Program-made: the position numbers and the translations under genes
Notes under the pieces: generated by a model
Told to the model about the DNA's origin: nothing
Database searches by the model: none
What the model saw: the letters and a program-made list of their open reading frames with translations, nothing else
In this document: piece after piece, positions 7,727 through 14,813 of the stretch
Position numbering within the stretch: position 1 is the stretch's first letter
Layout of the letters: each line of letters opens with the position of its first letter
From: JAWOJB01 sp046484325
GTDB taxonomy: Bacteria; Actinomycetota; Acidimicrobiia; Spongiisociales; ZC4RG35
NCBI GenBank assembly: GCA_046484325.1
Contig: JAWOJB010000020.1
Coordinates: forward strand, 1-34,849
Length of the DNA stretch: 34,849 nt
Reading direction: 5' to 3'

Positions 7727-8422
7727 TCAGTCGAGGCAGGTGCTCCCGAACGGCCCGATCTCCAGGCAGTAGGTCCCGGGGACGAGCCCCAGCAACCGTT
7801 GGAGGTCGAGCGCCGACAGGAGCGGCCTGGGCTCGGCCGGTGGCTCCTCCGCAGCCGCAGGCGGGGCGGCCGGGGCCGAGACCAGCTTCGCCGCGGGAGC
7901 GGCGGACTGCTGCTTCACCGGGGCGGATGCCGGGGCCGGCTGCGTCGGCGCGGTGGTCGTCGTGGTGGGCGCGGGGGCGGCCTTCGCCAGCATGAAGACG
8001 ACGGTCACGTAGAGGGTCCCGTCCGGTGCCCGCTCGGCTCCGACCCCCACGTGGGTGTAGTTGCCGAGGATGTTGGCGCGGTGCCCGGAGGATCCCATGA
8101 AGGCGTCGTGGAGGATCGACGGGTTCGGGCCCATTCCGACGTTCTCCCCGAGAGCCTGCCACCCCGAGAGGCCCGACCCGAGGTCTGACGAATGGAAGAT
8201 GCGGCCTTCAGCGGCCATCTTGGAGGTGTGACGGCGGGCCACCGAGACGAGGTCACCCGACACGGTGAGGGATCCGAGACCGGCTGCCGAGCGGCTGGCG
8301 TTGATGAGGGAGACAAACTCGCCCTCCTCGGCCGGGGAGGCCATGGCGGCGCCGGCCACGCCGAAGCAGGCGAGTGTGGCGACCAGGAACGCTGCCGTGA
8401 CCCGAGTTCGTGCCGACCGCAT
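7727..8422 (-). CDS. Secreted CAP/SCP-domain protein
   Basis: The 231-aa product has a Sec signal peptide (residues 1-28, ending ASPAE). The CAP domain spans about residues 33-146, with H77, the GENVG motif at 92-96 and the SSGHRANILG motif at 111-120 that includes H114. These are the residues of the conserved CAP cavity. A low-complexity Ala/Pro/Thr linker (about 148-198) follows, then a short C-terminal module around residues 200-231 with two cysteines (TYC and STC) that could form a disulfide. Bacterial CAP proteins are extracellular; their activities vary and are mostly unknown. The gene ends at the G-rich gap and begins 54 nt from the end of the polynucleotide kinase gene on the same strand. 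Confidence 0.88.
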   Translation of the reverse strand: MRSARTRVTAAFLVATLACFGVAGAAMASPAEEGEFVSLINASRSAAGLGSLTVSGDLVSVARRHTSKMAAEGRIFHSSDLGSGLSGWQALGENVGMGPNPSILHDAFMGSSGHRANILGNYTHVGVGAERAPDGTLYVTVVFMLAKAAPAPTTTTTAPTQPAPASAPVKQQSAAPAAKLVSAPAAPPAAAEEPPAEPRPLLSALDLQRLLGLVPGTYCLEIGPFGSTCLD

Positions 8423-8476
8423 GGGAGTCGATATCGGCCGTGGAGGAGATAATCTTGAGTGCTCCTGGGCACCCGA

Positions 8477-9364
8477 TCATTCGACTCCGAACATGAGCTC
8501 GCGGAGGTTCACGGGACGGCACTCGAACGAGTCGAGGTCGAGCCGCAGGGAGCCGAGGCGGAGTCCCTGCATGCCCTCACCGGTGTTCGTGAGCACCCGC
8601 AGCACCTCGTCCTCGTGCTCGAGCCGTCCCAACCCGAGACATCGCCCCGAACCGTCCTGCACGCCCACCAGCATCCCGTCGAGGCGCCCCAGGTCGAGCC
8701 CGGTGGGGAGGGTGGGGGCGAACACCGTCGGCCGGACCCGCCAGCGCTCGAGGGGTGCCTCGAACGCCCGCTTGAACCGGATGGCCCGCTCGGCGGCCCG
8801 CTGGTCGGGGGCCGAGGGGACCACTGCCGGATCACTGGCGAGGGCGATCACGTCGGCGGTGAAGAAGCGGCGCAGCATCCCGATGATCGGCTCGAGCTCG
8901 GTCCCCCGCTGGAGGGCCACCACCCGGTCGGGGCGGCACACCTCCATCTTGTGGTATTTGAGCGTCTCCCCGACCACCCCCGACACGGCCCCGGTGGTGT
9001 CGACGACGACGAGATCGGCGAGGGTCCGCCCGGCGTCGACGAGGGTCGCCGTGGCGATCACCTGCTGGAGGACGTGGCGGTCGGGGCTGAGGGCGCCGAC
9101 GAAGTGGATGCGATCCGCCTGGTCGAGCTGGCGGAGGTCGGCCGCCTCGTGCACGACCTTGAGCCCCACGCAGGCCGGAGGTCCGACATTGGAGGTCCCG
9201 ATATCGGCGTCCACGTAGGCCACGGAGCGGCCCTCGGCCAGGGCGGACTCGATGATCCGGCGGGCGAGGGTGCTCTTCCCGGTGTCCAACCCTCCCATGA
9301 GCAGGACGGTCCCGGCCGTGGCGAGCTCGGCGGCGACCTCCTCATGGGTGCTCGGGTGGGACAT
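8477..9364 (-). CDS. Clp1/Grc3-like polynucleotide 5'-kinase (P-loop)
   Basis: The 295-aa protein carries the Clp1-type Walker A GGLDTGKST (residues 24-32). It is followed by YVDADIGTSNVGPP (50-63), the family's aspartate-containing second motif, and a VVDTTGAVSG segment (about 125-134). Eukaryotic Clp1/Nol9 and archaeal relatives phosphorylate 5'-OH ends of RNA or DNA. The C-terminal ~100 residues, with repeated LDLGRLDGMLVG and LRLGSLRLDLDS strands, likely form the beta-rich C-terminal domain. ATG 9364 is preceded by TAGCAT at 6 nt, so the mRNA is probably leaderless. The gene is divergent from the SAM hydrolase gene with only 56 bp between starts. Its RNA substrate in bacteria is unknown. 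Confidence 0.8.
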   Translation of the reverse strand: MSHPSTHEEVAAELATAGTVLLMGGLDTGKSTLARRIIESALAEGRSVAYVDADIGTSNVGPPACVGLKVVHEAADLRQLDQADRIHFVGALSPDRHVLQQVIATATLVDAGRTLADLVVVDTTGAVSGVVGETLKYHKMEVCRPDRVVALQRGTELEPIIGMLRRFFTADVIALASDPAVVPSAPDQRAAERAIRFKRAFEAPLERWRVRPTVFAPTLPTGLDLGRLDGMLVGVQDGSGRCLGLGRLEHEDEVLRVLTNTGEGMQGLRLGSLRLDLDSFECRPVNLRELMFGVE

Positions 9365-9370
9365 GTCCGC

Positions 9371-9376
9371 ATGCTA
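9371..9376 (-). promoter_or_regulatory. -10 box of a leaderless promoter for the Clp1-like gene
   Basis: TAGCAT on the minus strand ends 6 nt before ATG 9364, with no ribosome-binding site between. Confidence 0.5.
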
Positions 9377-9406
9377 TCGGCGGGATGGATCCACGCTGTC
9401 GGGCCC

Positions 9407-9412
9407 TAACCT
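9407..9412 (+). promoter_or_regulatory. -10 box of a leaderless promoter for the SAM hydrolase gene
   Basis: TAACCT ends 8 nt before ATG 9421. It lies back-to-back with the minus-strand box at 9371-9376 within 42 bp, so the two genes share a very small divergent promoter region. Confidence 0.5.
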
Positions 9413-9420
9413 GCCGCTCC

Positions 9421-10224
9421 ATGAGCCGCCCGATCTCGTTCCTCTCCGACTTCGGGCTCGTCGACGAGTTCGTGGGGGTGGTGCACGGGGTCCTGGCCCG
9501 TCTGGCCCCCGAGAGCAGGGTGATCGACGTGGGACACTCCGTTCCTCGGGGCAGCGTGCGCGCCGGGGCTCTCGCACTCACCCGTGCCGTCCAGTACCTC
9601 CCCGAGGGGGTGGTGCTGGCGGTCGTCGACCCGGGTGTCGGGACGTCCCGGCGGGCGCTCGTCGCCGAGACCACCTGGGGGCATTTCGTCGGTCCGGACA
9701 ACGGGCTCCTCTCGCCTGCCGTCGCGATGGTCGGGGGTGCCGGCCGGATCGTCTCGATCGAGGCCGACGAGTTCCGGATCCCGTCACCGGGGGCGACCTT
9801 CCAAGGGCGCGACGTGTTCGCTCCGGCGGCGGCGGTGCTCGCCTCGGGCGAGGCCGAGCCGGCCGATCTCGGCCCGCCGGTGGATCCCGACTCGGTGGTT
9901 CCGCTCCTGCTGCCCCTGCCCGAGGTGACCGGAAGCGGCGTGGTGGCCGTGGCCTGGTGGGTCGACGGTTTCGGGAACGTCCAGGTGAACGCCGGGCCCG
10001 ACGACCTGACGGCGGTCGGTCTGCGGGAGGGTGAGGAACTGACGCTGCAGGTGGGGGGCCTTCGGTATCGGGCCCGGTGGGTGACCGCCTACGGCGAGGT
10101 CAACGAGGGGGACCTCCTCGTCCACGTCGACTCGTCGGGTCTCATCGCCGTGGCGTCTCGGGGCGGCCGCGCCGACGAGGCACTCAACCTGGCGGAAGGG
10201 ATGGCGGTGACGCTGGAGGGTTGA
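9421..10224 (+). CDS. S-adenosyl-L-methionine hydrolase, adenosine-forming (DUF62/SAM hydroxide adenosyltransferase)
   Basis: The 267-aa protein shows the family hallmarks: SDFG at 9-12, VVDPGVGT around 68-75, the GPDNGLL motif at 91-97, the TFQGRDVFAPAAA stretch near 131-143, and DGFGN in the C-terminal domain. These proteins are trimers that use an activated hydroxide to split SAM into adenosine and methionine; relatives are the fluorinase and chlorinase. The length is normal. ATG 9421 was chosen because SDFG normally lies within the first ~15 residues and a leaderless -10 box precedes it. Its divergent partner is a Clp1-like polynucleotide kinase gene. Confidence 0.9.
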   Translation: MSRPISFLSDFGLVDEFVGVVHGVLARLAPESRVIDVGHSVPRGSVRAGALALTRAVQYLPEGVVLAVVDPGVGTSRRALVAETTWGHFVGPDNGLLSPAVAMVGGAGRIVSIEADEFRIPSPGATFQGRDVFAPAAAVLASGEAEPADLGPPVDPDSVVPLLLPLPEVTGSGVVAVAWWVDGFGNVQVNAGPDDLTAVGLREGEELTLQVGGLRYRARWVTAYGEVNEGDLLVHVDSSGLIAVASRGGRADEALNLAEGMAVTLEG

Positions 10225-10306
10225 GCAGCTCCCATGCCTGGACGATGCCGGCGATCGCGATGATCAACAACAGGACGAGGACGACGATGGCGGTGGCCGG
10301 TCTCAC
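10184..10306 (-). CDS. Possible 40-aa single-pass membrane peptide
   Basis: A minus-strand frame from GTG 10306 to TGA 10184 would encode a short peptide starting MRPATAIVVLVLLLIIAIAG and ending in a Pro/Ser-rich tail. About 19 consecutive hydrophobic residues would form one membrane helix. TATCCT lies 13 nt upstream of the GTG. The frame overlaps the convergent 3' end of the SAM hydrolase gene by 41 bp, which lowers confidence. The clean helix, however, is not what random antisense sequence usually gives. No function can be proposed. Confidence 0.35.
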   Translation of the reverse strand: MRPATAIVVLVLLLIIAIAGIVQAWELLNPPASPPSLPPG

Positions 10307-10344
10307 GGGATCGATGTCGAGGATACCGGCGACCCTGGAACGTA

Positions 10345-10377
10345 GTGGAGCCCCCGGGGGCAAATCGGGGGCTCCAC
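10345..10377. terminator. Perfect 12-bp inverted repeat (terminator or structured RNA element)
   Basis: GTGGAGCCCCCG at 10345-10356 pairs with CGGGGGCTCCAC at 10366-10377 across a 9-nt loop, with no mismatches. It lies 120 nt beyond the stop of the SAM hydrolase gene and could terminate that transcript. There is no T-tract on either side, so a conventional intrinsic terminator is uncertain. Confidence 0.5.
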
Positions 10378-10480
10378 AGAGAGTGGCGGCTCCGCCGTGG
10401 GGCGGGCTGGGAGGCTATCCGATCACACCTTGGGCTGAACGTGCCCTCGGTATGAACCGACGAAGCCGTATTCCCACTCT

Positions 10481-10506
10481 CGGCGGGACGTCGAAACGAC
10501 CCGCCG
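10481..10506. other. Hairpin upstream of the glutaredoxin-like gene
   Basis: CGGCGG at 10481-10486 pairs with CCGCCG at 10501-10506. An inner GTCG-aaa-CGAC helix lies within, with a 3-nt bulge on the left. It sits 30 nt before the TTG start at 10537 and may be part of the leader. Confidence 0.35.
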
Positions 10507-10536
10507 CTCGAGATATCGGCCGGAGGCGGTGACCAC

Positions 10537-10791
10537 TTGAGGCGAAACCGCGTGAGGTTCTACGTTCGCCACGGATGCCATCTGTGTGACGACGCCCGCC
10601 CGCTCGTGGTCCGGGCGGCTGCGGTCGCCGGCTTCGGGGTCGACGAGGTCGACGTCGACGCAGACCCGGCCACGGCAGTGGACTACGGCCTCCGCATCCC
10701 GGTGGTGGAAGGGCCGGACGGCCGGGTTCTGGCCGAGGGGGTCATCGAGTGGCGTCCGCTCCTCCGGGAGATGCGACGGGAGCGACGGTGA
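10537..10791 (+). CDS. Glutaredoxin-like protein (DUF836 type, CxxC)
   Basis: The 84-aa protein has the thioredoxin-fold start RVRFYVRHGCHLCDDA with the redox motif C14-H-L-C17. The central cis-proline region reads YGLRIPVVEGPDGRVLAEG. Proteins of this type are small cytosolic thiol oxidoreductases; in a mycothiol-using organism they may act with mycothiol. TTG 10537 gives the full strand before the CxxC motif and has GGAGG 10-15 nt upstream; GTG 10552 is an alternative start with GAGG 9 nt upstream. It converges on the cytochrome gene ending at 10799 with only 7 nt between. Confidence 0.8.
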   Translation: MRRNRVRFYVRHGCHLCDDARPLVVRAAAVAGFGVDEVDVDADPATAVDYGLRIPVVEGPDGRVLAEGVIEWRPLLREMRRERR

Positions 10792-10798
10792 TGGGCGG

Positions 10799-11830
10799 TC
10801 AGCCGAGGGGGGCGGCGGCATCGGCGTCAGCCGGTTCCCCGGTCTCTTCGCCGGGCTCGGTGCCCTCCTCGTCACCGTCGCCGGCACCCTCGACGAGCCC
10901 GCACCCTTCGAGCTCGGCCGTGTCGTCGGCACCGCCGAATCGGACCCTGGTGTAGGCCACGACGCTGGCGATCTGCTCCGGACTCAGCGTCGCCTGGAAC
11001 CCCGGCATGTTCCCGCCGCCGCCGACGGGCTTGTTCAGGTCGCCGTAGGCGGTCCGTCCCGCCGCCTGGAATCCGGCGGTGCCGAGGCCGACCCACTCGA
11101 TGTTGTCGGTGCAGGCGGAGAAGGTCAGGGTCACGCCCCCCAGCGCCGGCCCCACGCCACCCCCTCCGTTGGCACCGTGGCATCCGGCGCAGTTGGCGGC
11201 GGCCACCTCCTGGCCGACGAAGATCCGCTGGCCGAGGGCGATGAAGTCGGCGCCTCCGCCGGCATCGCCCCGGCCCTCGAAGGGAGACCCGTCGCAGTTG
11301 ACGGCCTCGCCGGTGATCCGGTCGACTTCGAGGCCGAGGCCGCCGTCGTGACACTCGGCGGCGGCACCGCCACCGGCGATATACAGCAGGCCCACGGCGG
11401 GGATCACGAGGAACACGGTGGTCAGCCACGTCGGGACGAACGACCCGATCCGCTCGGTGAGCCCCGAGGTCGGAACCGAGACGACGACCGGGTGACGAGC
11501 AGCCTCCTCGAGGGTCACCGTGGTCGGGGCGGGCGGTGGTGCGGAGGCCGGTGCAGCTGTTGGCTCAGCTGCCGGTGCGGGTTCCGGTTCCGGTTCCGGT
11601 TCCGCCTCCGCATCCGGACCGGCCACGGCGACCGCCGCGGCGGGAGCAGAGGCGGGTGCGGGCTCGGGCGGAGGTGCGGCAGACGCGGGCAGCCCCTCGC
11701 CGCCGGCCCAGGCCTGGAGGATCTCGTCGACGGTGGCGCCGGTGGCCTTGGCGCGTGCCTCGGCGGAGCGCCGGGTGATCGACTCGGGGACCCCGAGCCG
11801 CTCCGCCGCCCCCGACAGGAACTCACTCAT
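10799..11830 (-). CDS. Membrane-anchored monoheme cytochrome c with N-terminal shared docking-like domain
   Basis: The 343-aa protein has four parts. Residues 1-46 are the helical domain shared with two other proteins of this locus (LGVPESITRRSAEARAKATG). Residues ~47-105 are an Ala/Pro/Glu-rich linker. A single membrane helix lies at about 133-152. The C-terminal cytochrome c domain has the heme motif C214-A-G-C-H218, and M275 in NMPGF is the likely distal ligand. The tail from 300 on is acidic. With the heme outside the membrane, the N-terminal domain must be cytoplasmic. It is the last gene of the minus arm, following the CcoO-like gene by 12 nt. It probably carries electrons between quinol-oxidising and terminal modules; the exact partner is unknown. 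Confidence 0.85.
   Translation of the reverse strand: MSEFLSGAAERLGVPESITRRSAEARAKATGATVDEILQAWAGGEGLPASAAPPPEPAPASAPAAAVAVAGPDAEAEPEPEPEPAPAAEPTAAPASAPPPAPTTVTLEEAARHPVVVSVPTSGLTERIGSFVPTWLTTVFLVIPAVGLLYIAGGGAAAECHDGGLGLEVDRITGEAVNCDGSPFEGRGDAGGGADFIALGQRIFVGQEVAAANCAGCHGANGGGGVGPALGGVTLTFSACTDNIEWVGLGTAGFQAAGRTAYGDLNKPVGGGGNMPGFQATLSPEQIASVVAYTRVRFGGADDTAELEGCGLVEGAGDGDEEGTEPGEETGEPADADAAAPLG
11661..11830. repeat. 170-bp direct repeat, copy A
   Basis: This block encodes the N-terminal shared domain of the 343-aa cytochrome. It aligns without gaps to 12432-12601, with about 16 differences in 170 positions by eye. This is much higher similarity than the rest of the two genes show, implying recent duplication or gene conversion. 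Confidence 0.85.
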
Positions 11831-11842
11831 CGCCGAACATCC

Positions 11843-12601
11843 TCATCTCGATTCCACCAGGTAGGCGACGAGATCCGAGAGATCCCGGTCGCTCAGCCCA
11901 CCGTACCGCGGGTGCCCGGCGAGCCCACCGGTGAGGGCATCGCCCAGGGCCGCCGCATCCTCGACCCTCGATCCGATGTGGGCGAGGTCGGGCCCGTAGC
12001 GACGGATCCCCGGCACCTGATTGCTGTCGGACAGAGTGACCGGCCCGAGCCCTGCGTCGGCGACCACCGCCCGTACGAGCTGGGTGTGACAGGAGGCACA
12101 TCCCTCTCGCAGGTAGACCTCCCTCCCCGACGTGGCTGCCTCGGAGAAGGGGATGGCCGAGCTCAACGCCCCCGGTGGCGGCTCGGGTTCGGCCGGGACG
12201 ATCACCCCGAGCAACACCGTGAGGATCGCCAGCACTCCGACGCCGGCCATGACGAGCAAGGGCCGCTCGCGCGGGCCCTGGAGCACCGGCGGCGAAGCCG
12301 GGGCCCGCGGCGGCGCCGTTGCAGGCGCAGATGCGGCTGCGGGCTCGGATGCAGCTGGTTCGGGTGCCGGTTCGGCTTCCGCGTCCGCAACCGTCTCCAC
12401 CGTTGCCGATGCGGTCGGGGTCGCGGCTGCGGGCTCGGGCTGAGGTGCGGCAGACGCGGGCAGACCCTCGCCGCCGGCCCAGGCCTGAAGGATCTCGTCG
12501 GCAGTGGCGCCGGTGGCGTTTGCGCGTGCCTCGGCGGAGCGCCGGGCGATCGACTCGGGGACTCCGAGCCTCCTCGCCGCGGCCGCCAGGATCTCACTCA
12601 T
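11843..12601 (-). CDS. CcoO/FixO-like monoheme cytochrome c with N-terminal shared domain
   Basis: The 252-aa protein starts with the same ~46-residue domain as its downstream neighbour (LGVPESIARRSAEARANATG), followed by an Ala/Pro/Glu linker and one membrane helix (about 114-135). Its C-terminal domain matches CcoO of cbb3 oxidases: GREVYLREGCASCHTQLVR and RRYGPDLAHIGSR, with heme motif C168-A-S-C-H172. No methionine occurs after the heme motif. At the place of the CcoO S-M-P-x-Y ligand there is G-H230-P-R-Y, predicting bis-histidine ligation. Its start overlaps the 3' end of the CcoN-like gene (12594) by 8 nt, matching the ccoN-ccoO order of cbb3 operons. It is probably the partner of that unusual subunit. 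Confidence 0.88.
   Translation of the reverse strand: MSEILAAAARRLGVPESIARRSAEARANATGATADEILQAWAGGEGLPASAAPQPEPAAATPTASATVETVADAEAEPAPEPAASEPAAASAPATAPPRAPASPPVLQGPRERPLLVMAGVGVLAILTVLLGVIVPAEPEPPPGALSSAIPFSEAATSGREVYLREGCASCHTQLVRAVVADAGLGPVTLSDSNQVPGIRRYGPDLAHIGSRVEDAAALGDALTGGLAGHPRYGGLSDRDLSDLVAYLVESR
12432..12601. repeat. 170-bp direct repeat, copy B
   Basis: This is the partner of 11661-11830. It encodes the N-terminal domain of the CcoO-like cytochrome. The repeat boundary coincides with the domain plus the first part of the linker. Confidence 0.85.
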
Positions 12602-14054
12602 CGATGGCCACCGGGACGATCAGCTCCTGGGAGGTCGCCCGCCCCGAGGCGATCGTCCGATACACCGTGAGGGCGAACGCGAGCTGACCGGCGAAGGTGA
12701 CGAGGCCGGTGAAGATGGCCAGCCCCGACAGGGTGCCGGTCAGGCCGGCGGAGGCGGTCCACCCATCGCCGGCGTCGATGAACAGGCCCGTGAACGATCC
12801 CCCCGACCAGGCGAAGCCCTGGGCAAACCCGGCCAGGACGAGCAGGACCCCGGTGCCCACCACCCCCCAGAGCGTCAGCCGGATGTGGAGCCGGGCGGGG
12901 GCCTCGAGCAGCTCGCGCCCCATCATCGGAGGGAGGGCCTGGTAGGCCCAGGCCGCCACGAGCAGCCCGCCGGCTCCGAACAGGGTGATGGTCAGCATTC
13001 CGTCCCAGAACGCGGTGAAACCCAGCGTGGTCCCAGCGGAGCGAAAACCGGCCGTCGCCACCATGAGCCCGGCGATGAGCGACAGCACGCCGCCGCCGAG
13101 CGCGGCGGCCACGACCGGCCGGTCGCCGACCTCGGGCCAGCCGTCGTCGATGGTGAGCGAGAAGTTGGTGACGGTGGCGAGCGCCGCCACCGGGAGCGCC
13201 AGGGTGAGCAGCAGGGCGACGCCGTCGAGCCAGTCCGGCCCCGGTCCGGCCACCAGTTGGAGGGGCCCCGCCCACCCCGCCGCGAACATGAGCGACCAGA
13301 AGCCGGCGGCCGCCAGCCGGCGGCTGGCCAGGGGCTTGCCGGTCGACTTGACCAGCGCGTAGTACCCGAGGCCCGTCCCGACCCCAACCACCCAGGCGTT
13401 GGCCAGGCCCCAGGTCGCCACAGACCCCTGTAGGGAGCTGCCGAGCGGGCCAAGGCCCGGGAAGGCCCCGACGAGCACGAAGACAGGAAGCCAGACCACC
13501 CCCCCGAGCACGTACCAGAGCGAGATGAACGCGTGGTGCTCGACCCGGGTCGCCACCGTTCGGATGGCCACCACGGCCGGGAGGGCGAGGATGGCCACGA
13601 GCGGGACGTCCAGCCACAGCGGCAGCCCGAAGGGCTCGGACCCGTCCCCGAACCCGAGGACGATGGCGCCGGCACCGGCCAGCGTCACCAGGGCGATCAT
13701 CCCCGCACCGGCATGCGCCACGTCCTCCCTCCACAGACGGCTGCCCGTGAGGCGGGGCAGCAGGTAGTAGATCCCGCCGACCAGCGCCGTGGTGAGCCAG
13801 CCGATCAGGACGAGGAGGAAGGCCACGGGCCGCAGCCGTCCGTACGAGAGCGGTCCCCCCACGATGTCGGGGAATCGCCCGGCCACGAGCATGAGCACCC
13901 AGGCGAACCCACCCACCACGAGGAAGGCGGTCGAGACGAGGAGATGGACGACCGCCGCCCGGTCCGGCCGGGAGCCGATGATGCTCGCTTCGGTCTCCGT
14001 CGTGGGCACGGCCTCGGGTTCCTCGCTCGGTCGGTGGCGGACGGGCGGGAGCAT
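12594..14054 (-). CDS. CcoN-like heme-copper oxidase homologue lacking all heme and Cu ligands
   Basis: The ~486-aa multi-helix membrane protein aligns with cbb3 oxidase subunit I (CcoN) along its length. Shared landmarks include YGRLRP, the IYYLLPRLTGSRLW segment, YYALVKSTGKP, FWSLMFAAGWAGP, PDWLDG and AQGFAW. The metal ligands are gone. RPLHTN is RPVAFL; the GHN copper ligand region reads GLANAW; WAGPHHLHY is WAGPLQLVA; and the late HVH helix reads TAFWDGMLTIT. The long stretch from GSSLQ to NFSLT contains no histidine. It therefore cannot reduce oxygen in the known way and is probably a structural, quinone-binding or proton-related subunit. ATG 14054 is used; ATG 14081 and GTG 14009 are alternatives. 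The CcoO-like gene follows. Confidence 0.82.
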   Translation of the reverse strand: MLPPVRHRPSEEPEAVPTTETEASIIGSRPDRAAVVHLLVSTAFLVVGGFAWVLMLVAGRFPDIVGGPLSYGRLRPVAFLLVLIGWLTTALVGGIYYLLPRLTGSRLWREDVAHAGAGMIALVTLAGAGAIVLGFGDGSEPFGLPLWLDVPLVAILALPAVVAIRTVATRVEHHAFISLWYVLGGVVWLPVFVLVGAFPGLGPLGSSLQGSVATWGLANAWVVGVGTGLGYYALVKSTGKPLASRRLAAAGFWSLMFAAGWAGPLQLVAGPGPDWLDGVALLLTLALPVAALATVTNFSLTIDDGWPEVGDRPVVAAALGGGVLSLIAGLMVATAGFRSAGTTLGFTAFWDGMLTITLFGAGGLLVAAWAYQALPPMMGRELLEAPARLHIRLTLWGVVGTGVLLVLAGFAQGFAWSGGSFTGLFIDAGDGWTASAGLTGTLSGLAIFTGLVTFAGQLAFALTVYRTIASGRATSQELIVPVAIDE

Positions 14055-14207
14055 AGCCAGCGGCCCCGCTCGCCCCGTCATGAGCGGCGTATCGGCCCGT
14101 TCCGTACCGGGGGAGCGGCAGAGCCGTTTTCGCAAGAGATTGCCCGTGGTGTGAGCCCTTGTGGTACAAACAACCCCGCAGCGTCCGACGTCCAGGGGAT
14201 CGAATCG
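14055..14207. promoter_or_regulatory. Divergent promoter region between the two respiratory arms
   Basis: These 153 bp separate the CcoN-like gene (minus) from the membrane-protein gene (plus) and must hold the promoters of both arms unless an alternative upstream start applies. A small dyad, TTGT-ggt-ACAA, lies at 14159-14169. It does not match the Rex operator spacing. No convincing -35/-10 pair can be assigned. Confidence 0.4.
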
Positions 14208-14813
14208 ATGCACCGGCTTGGGGAACTCAGCGAGCAACAGCGGTCTCGGATCGGCTGGAGCCTGCTCGTGGTCGGGAGCCTCACCCTCGCCGTCGGCATC
14301 GTGATCGTGCACTGGGCCCAGTTCGGGTCGGACGAGGTCGTGCCGGTCCTCGACTGGATGCCACGAGGGTGGTTCCCGAAGACCGTCGGCTACCTCGTCG
14401 CCTTCGGCGGCTCGCAGATGATGCTCGTTGGGGCGGCCTTCGCGTTCGTGCTGGGGCGTCGGATGTCCTGGGCAACGGCCGGGGTCGCCGCCTTCCTCAC
14501 CTGGATCGAGTTCGTGATCATCTTCGCCATGGTCCCCTCTGAGTGGCTCAACCTCGCCCAGACCGACCTCGATTGGAGCTCCCAGCGGGTCCTGCTCACG
14601 ATCCCGCCCTGGCTGGTGCTCGGCAACGAGGTCGAGGTCAGCTACGCCGCAGCCAAGGACGCCATCTCCGGCACCTACAACCTCGTCATGCTGGGGGCGG
14701 CGATCCTGTTCGCGTACAAGATCCAGGAAGTCGGCAAGCCCCGCCCGGCCCCCCCCGCCGAGGCGCCCCGGCTCTCGCCGTACGGGCGCCCGCTGGTCAA
14801 GGGGGGTGAGTGA
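14208..14813 (+). CDS. Four-helix membrane protein of the cytochrome bc locus (201 aa)
   Basis: I do not recognise a named family. Predicted membrane helices lie at about residues 17-37, 58-82, 87-109 and 152-170, with a large loop between helices 3 and 4 (WLNLAQTDLDWSSQRVLL). A Pro-rich cytoplasmic tail ends KGGE. ATG 14208 is preceded by AGGGG about 10 nt upstream. Its stop overlaps the start of the ferredoxin gene by 8 nt, so the two are translationally coupled. Its position at the head of the operon suggests a membrane platform for the ferredoxin or an accessory subunit of the cytochrome b complex. Confidence 0.72.
   Translation: MHRLGELSEQQRSRIGWSLLVVGSLTLAVGIVIVHWAQFGSDEVVPVLDWMPRGWFPKTVGYLVAFGGSQMMLVGAAFAFVLGRRMSWATAGVAAFLTWIEFVIIFAMVPSEWLNLAQTDLDWSSQRVLLTIPPWLVLGNEVEVSYAAAKDAISGTYNLVMLGAAILFAYKIQEVGKPRPAPPAEAPRLSPYGRPLVKGGE

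Larger units (their letters stand above)
10225..10536. other. 312-bp hairpin-rich intergenic region
   Basis: Apart from the start of the 40-aa peptide, this gap holds no credible gene. It contains a perfect 12-bp stem at 10345-10377, a small GGCG-gctc-CGCC hairpin near 10385-10396, and a third hairpin at 10481-10506 formed by CGGCGG and CCGCCG arms enclosing GTCG-aaa-CGAC. The density of stems suggests a structured transcript or terminators upstream of the glutaredoxin-like gene. I do not recognise a known RNA family. Confidence 0.45.

Noticed and set aside
10423..10536. A 37-codon minus-strand frame ending GFVGSYRGHVQPKV
   Set aside because: It has a GTG start but no ribosome-binding site or -10 box. 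It overlaps the hairpin at 10481-10506, and the peptide shows no recognisable feature.
11580..11603. Four tandem GGTTCC hexamers as a regulatory or phase-variable repeat
   Set aside because: They encode Glu-Pro pairs in the linker of the cytochrome. A change by one hexamer would keep the frame, so there is no on/off switching.
14159..14169. TTGT-ggt-ACAA dyad as a defined operator between the two arms
   Set aside because: The half-sites are only 4 bp and such dyads arise often by chance; it is noted in the promoter-region entry but not claimed as a site.
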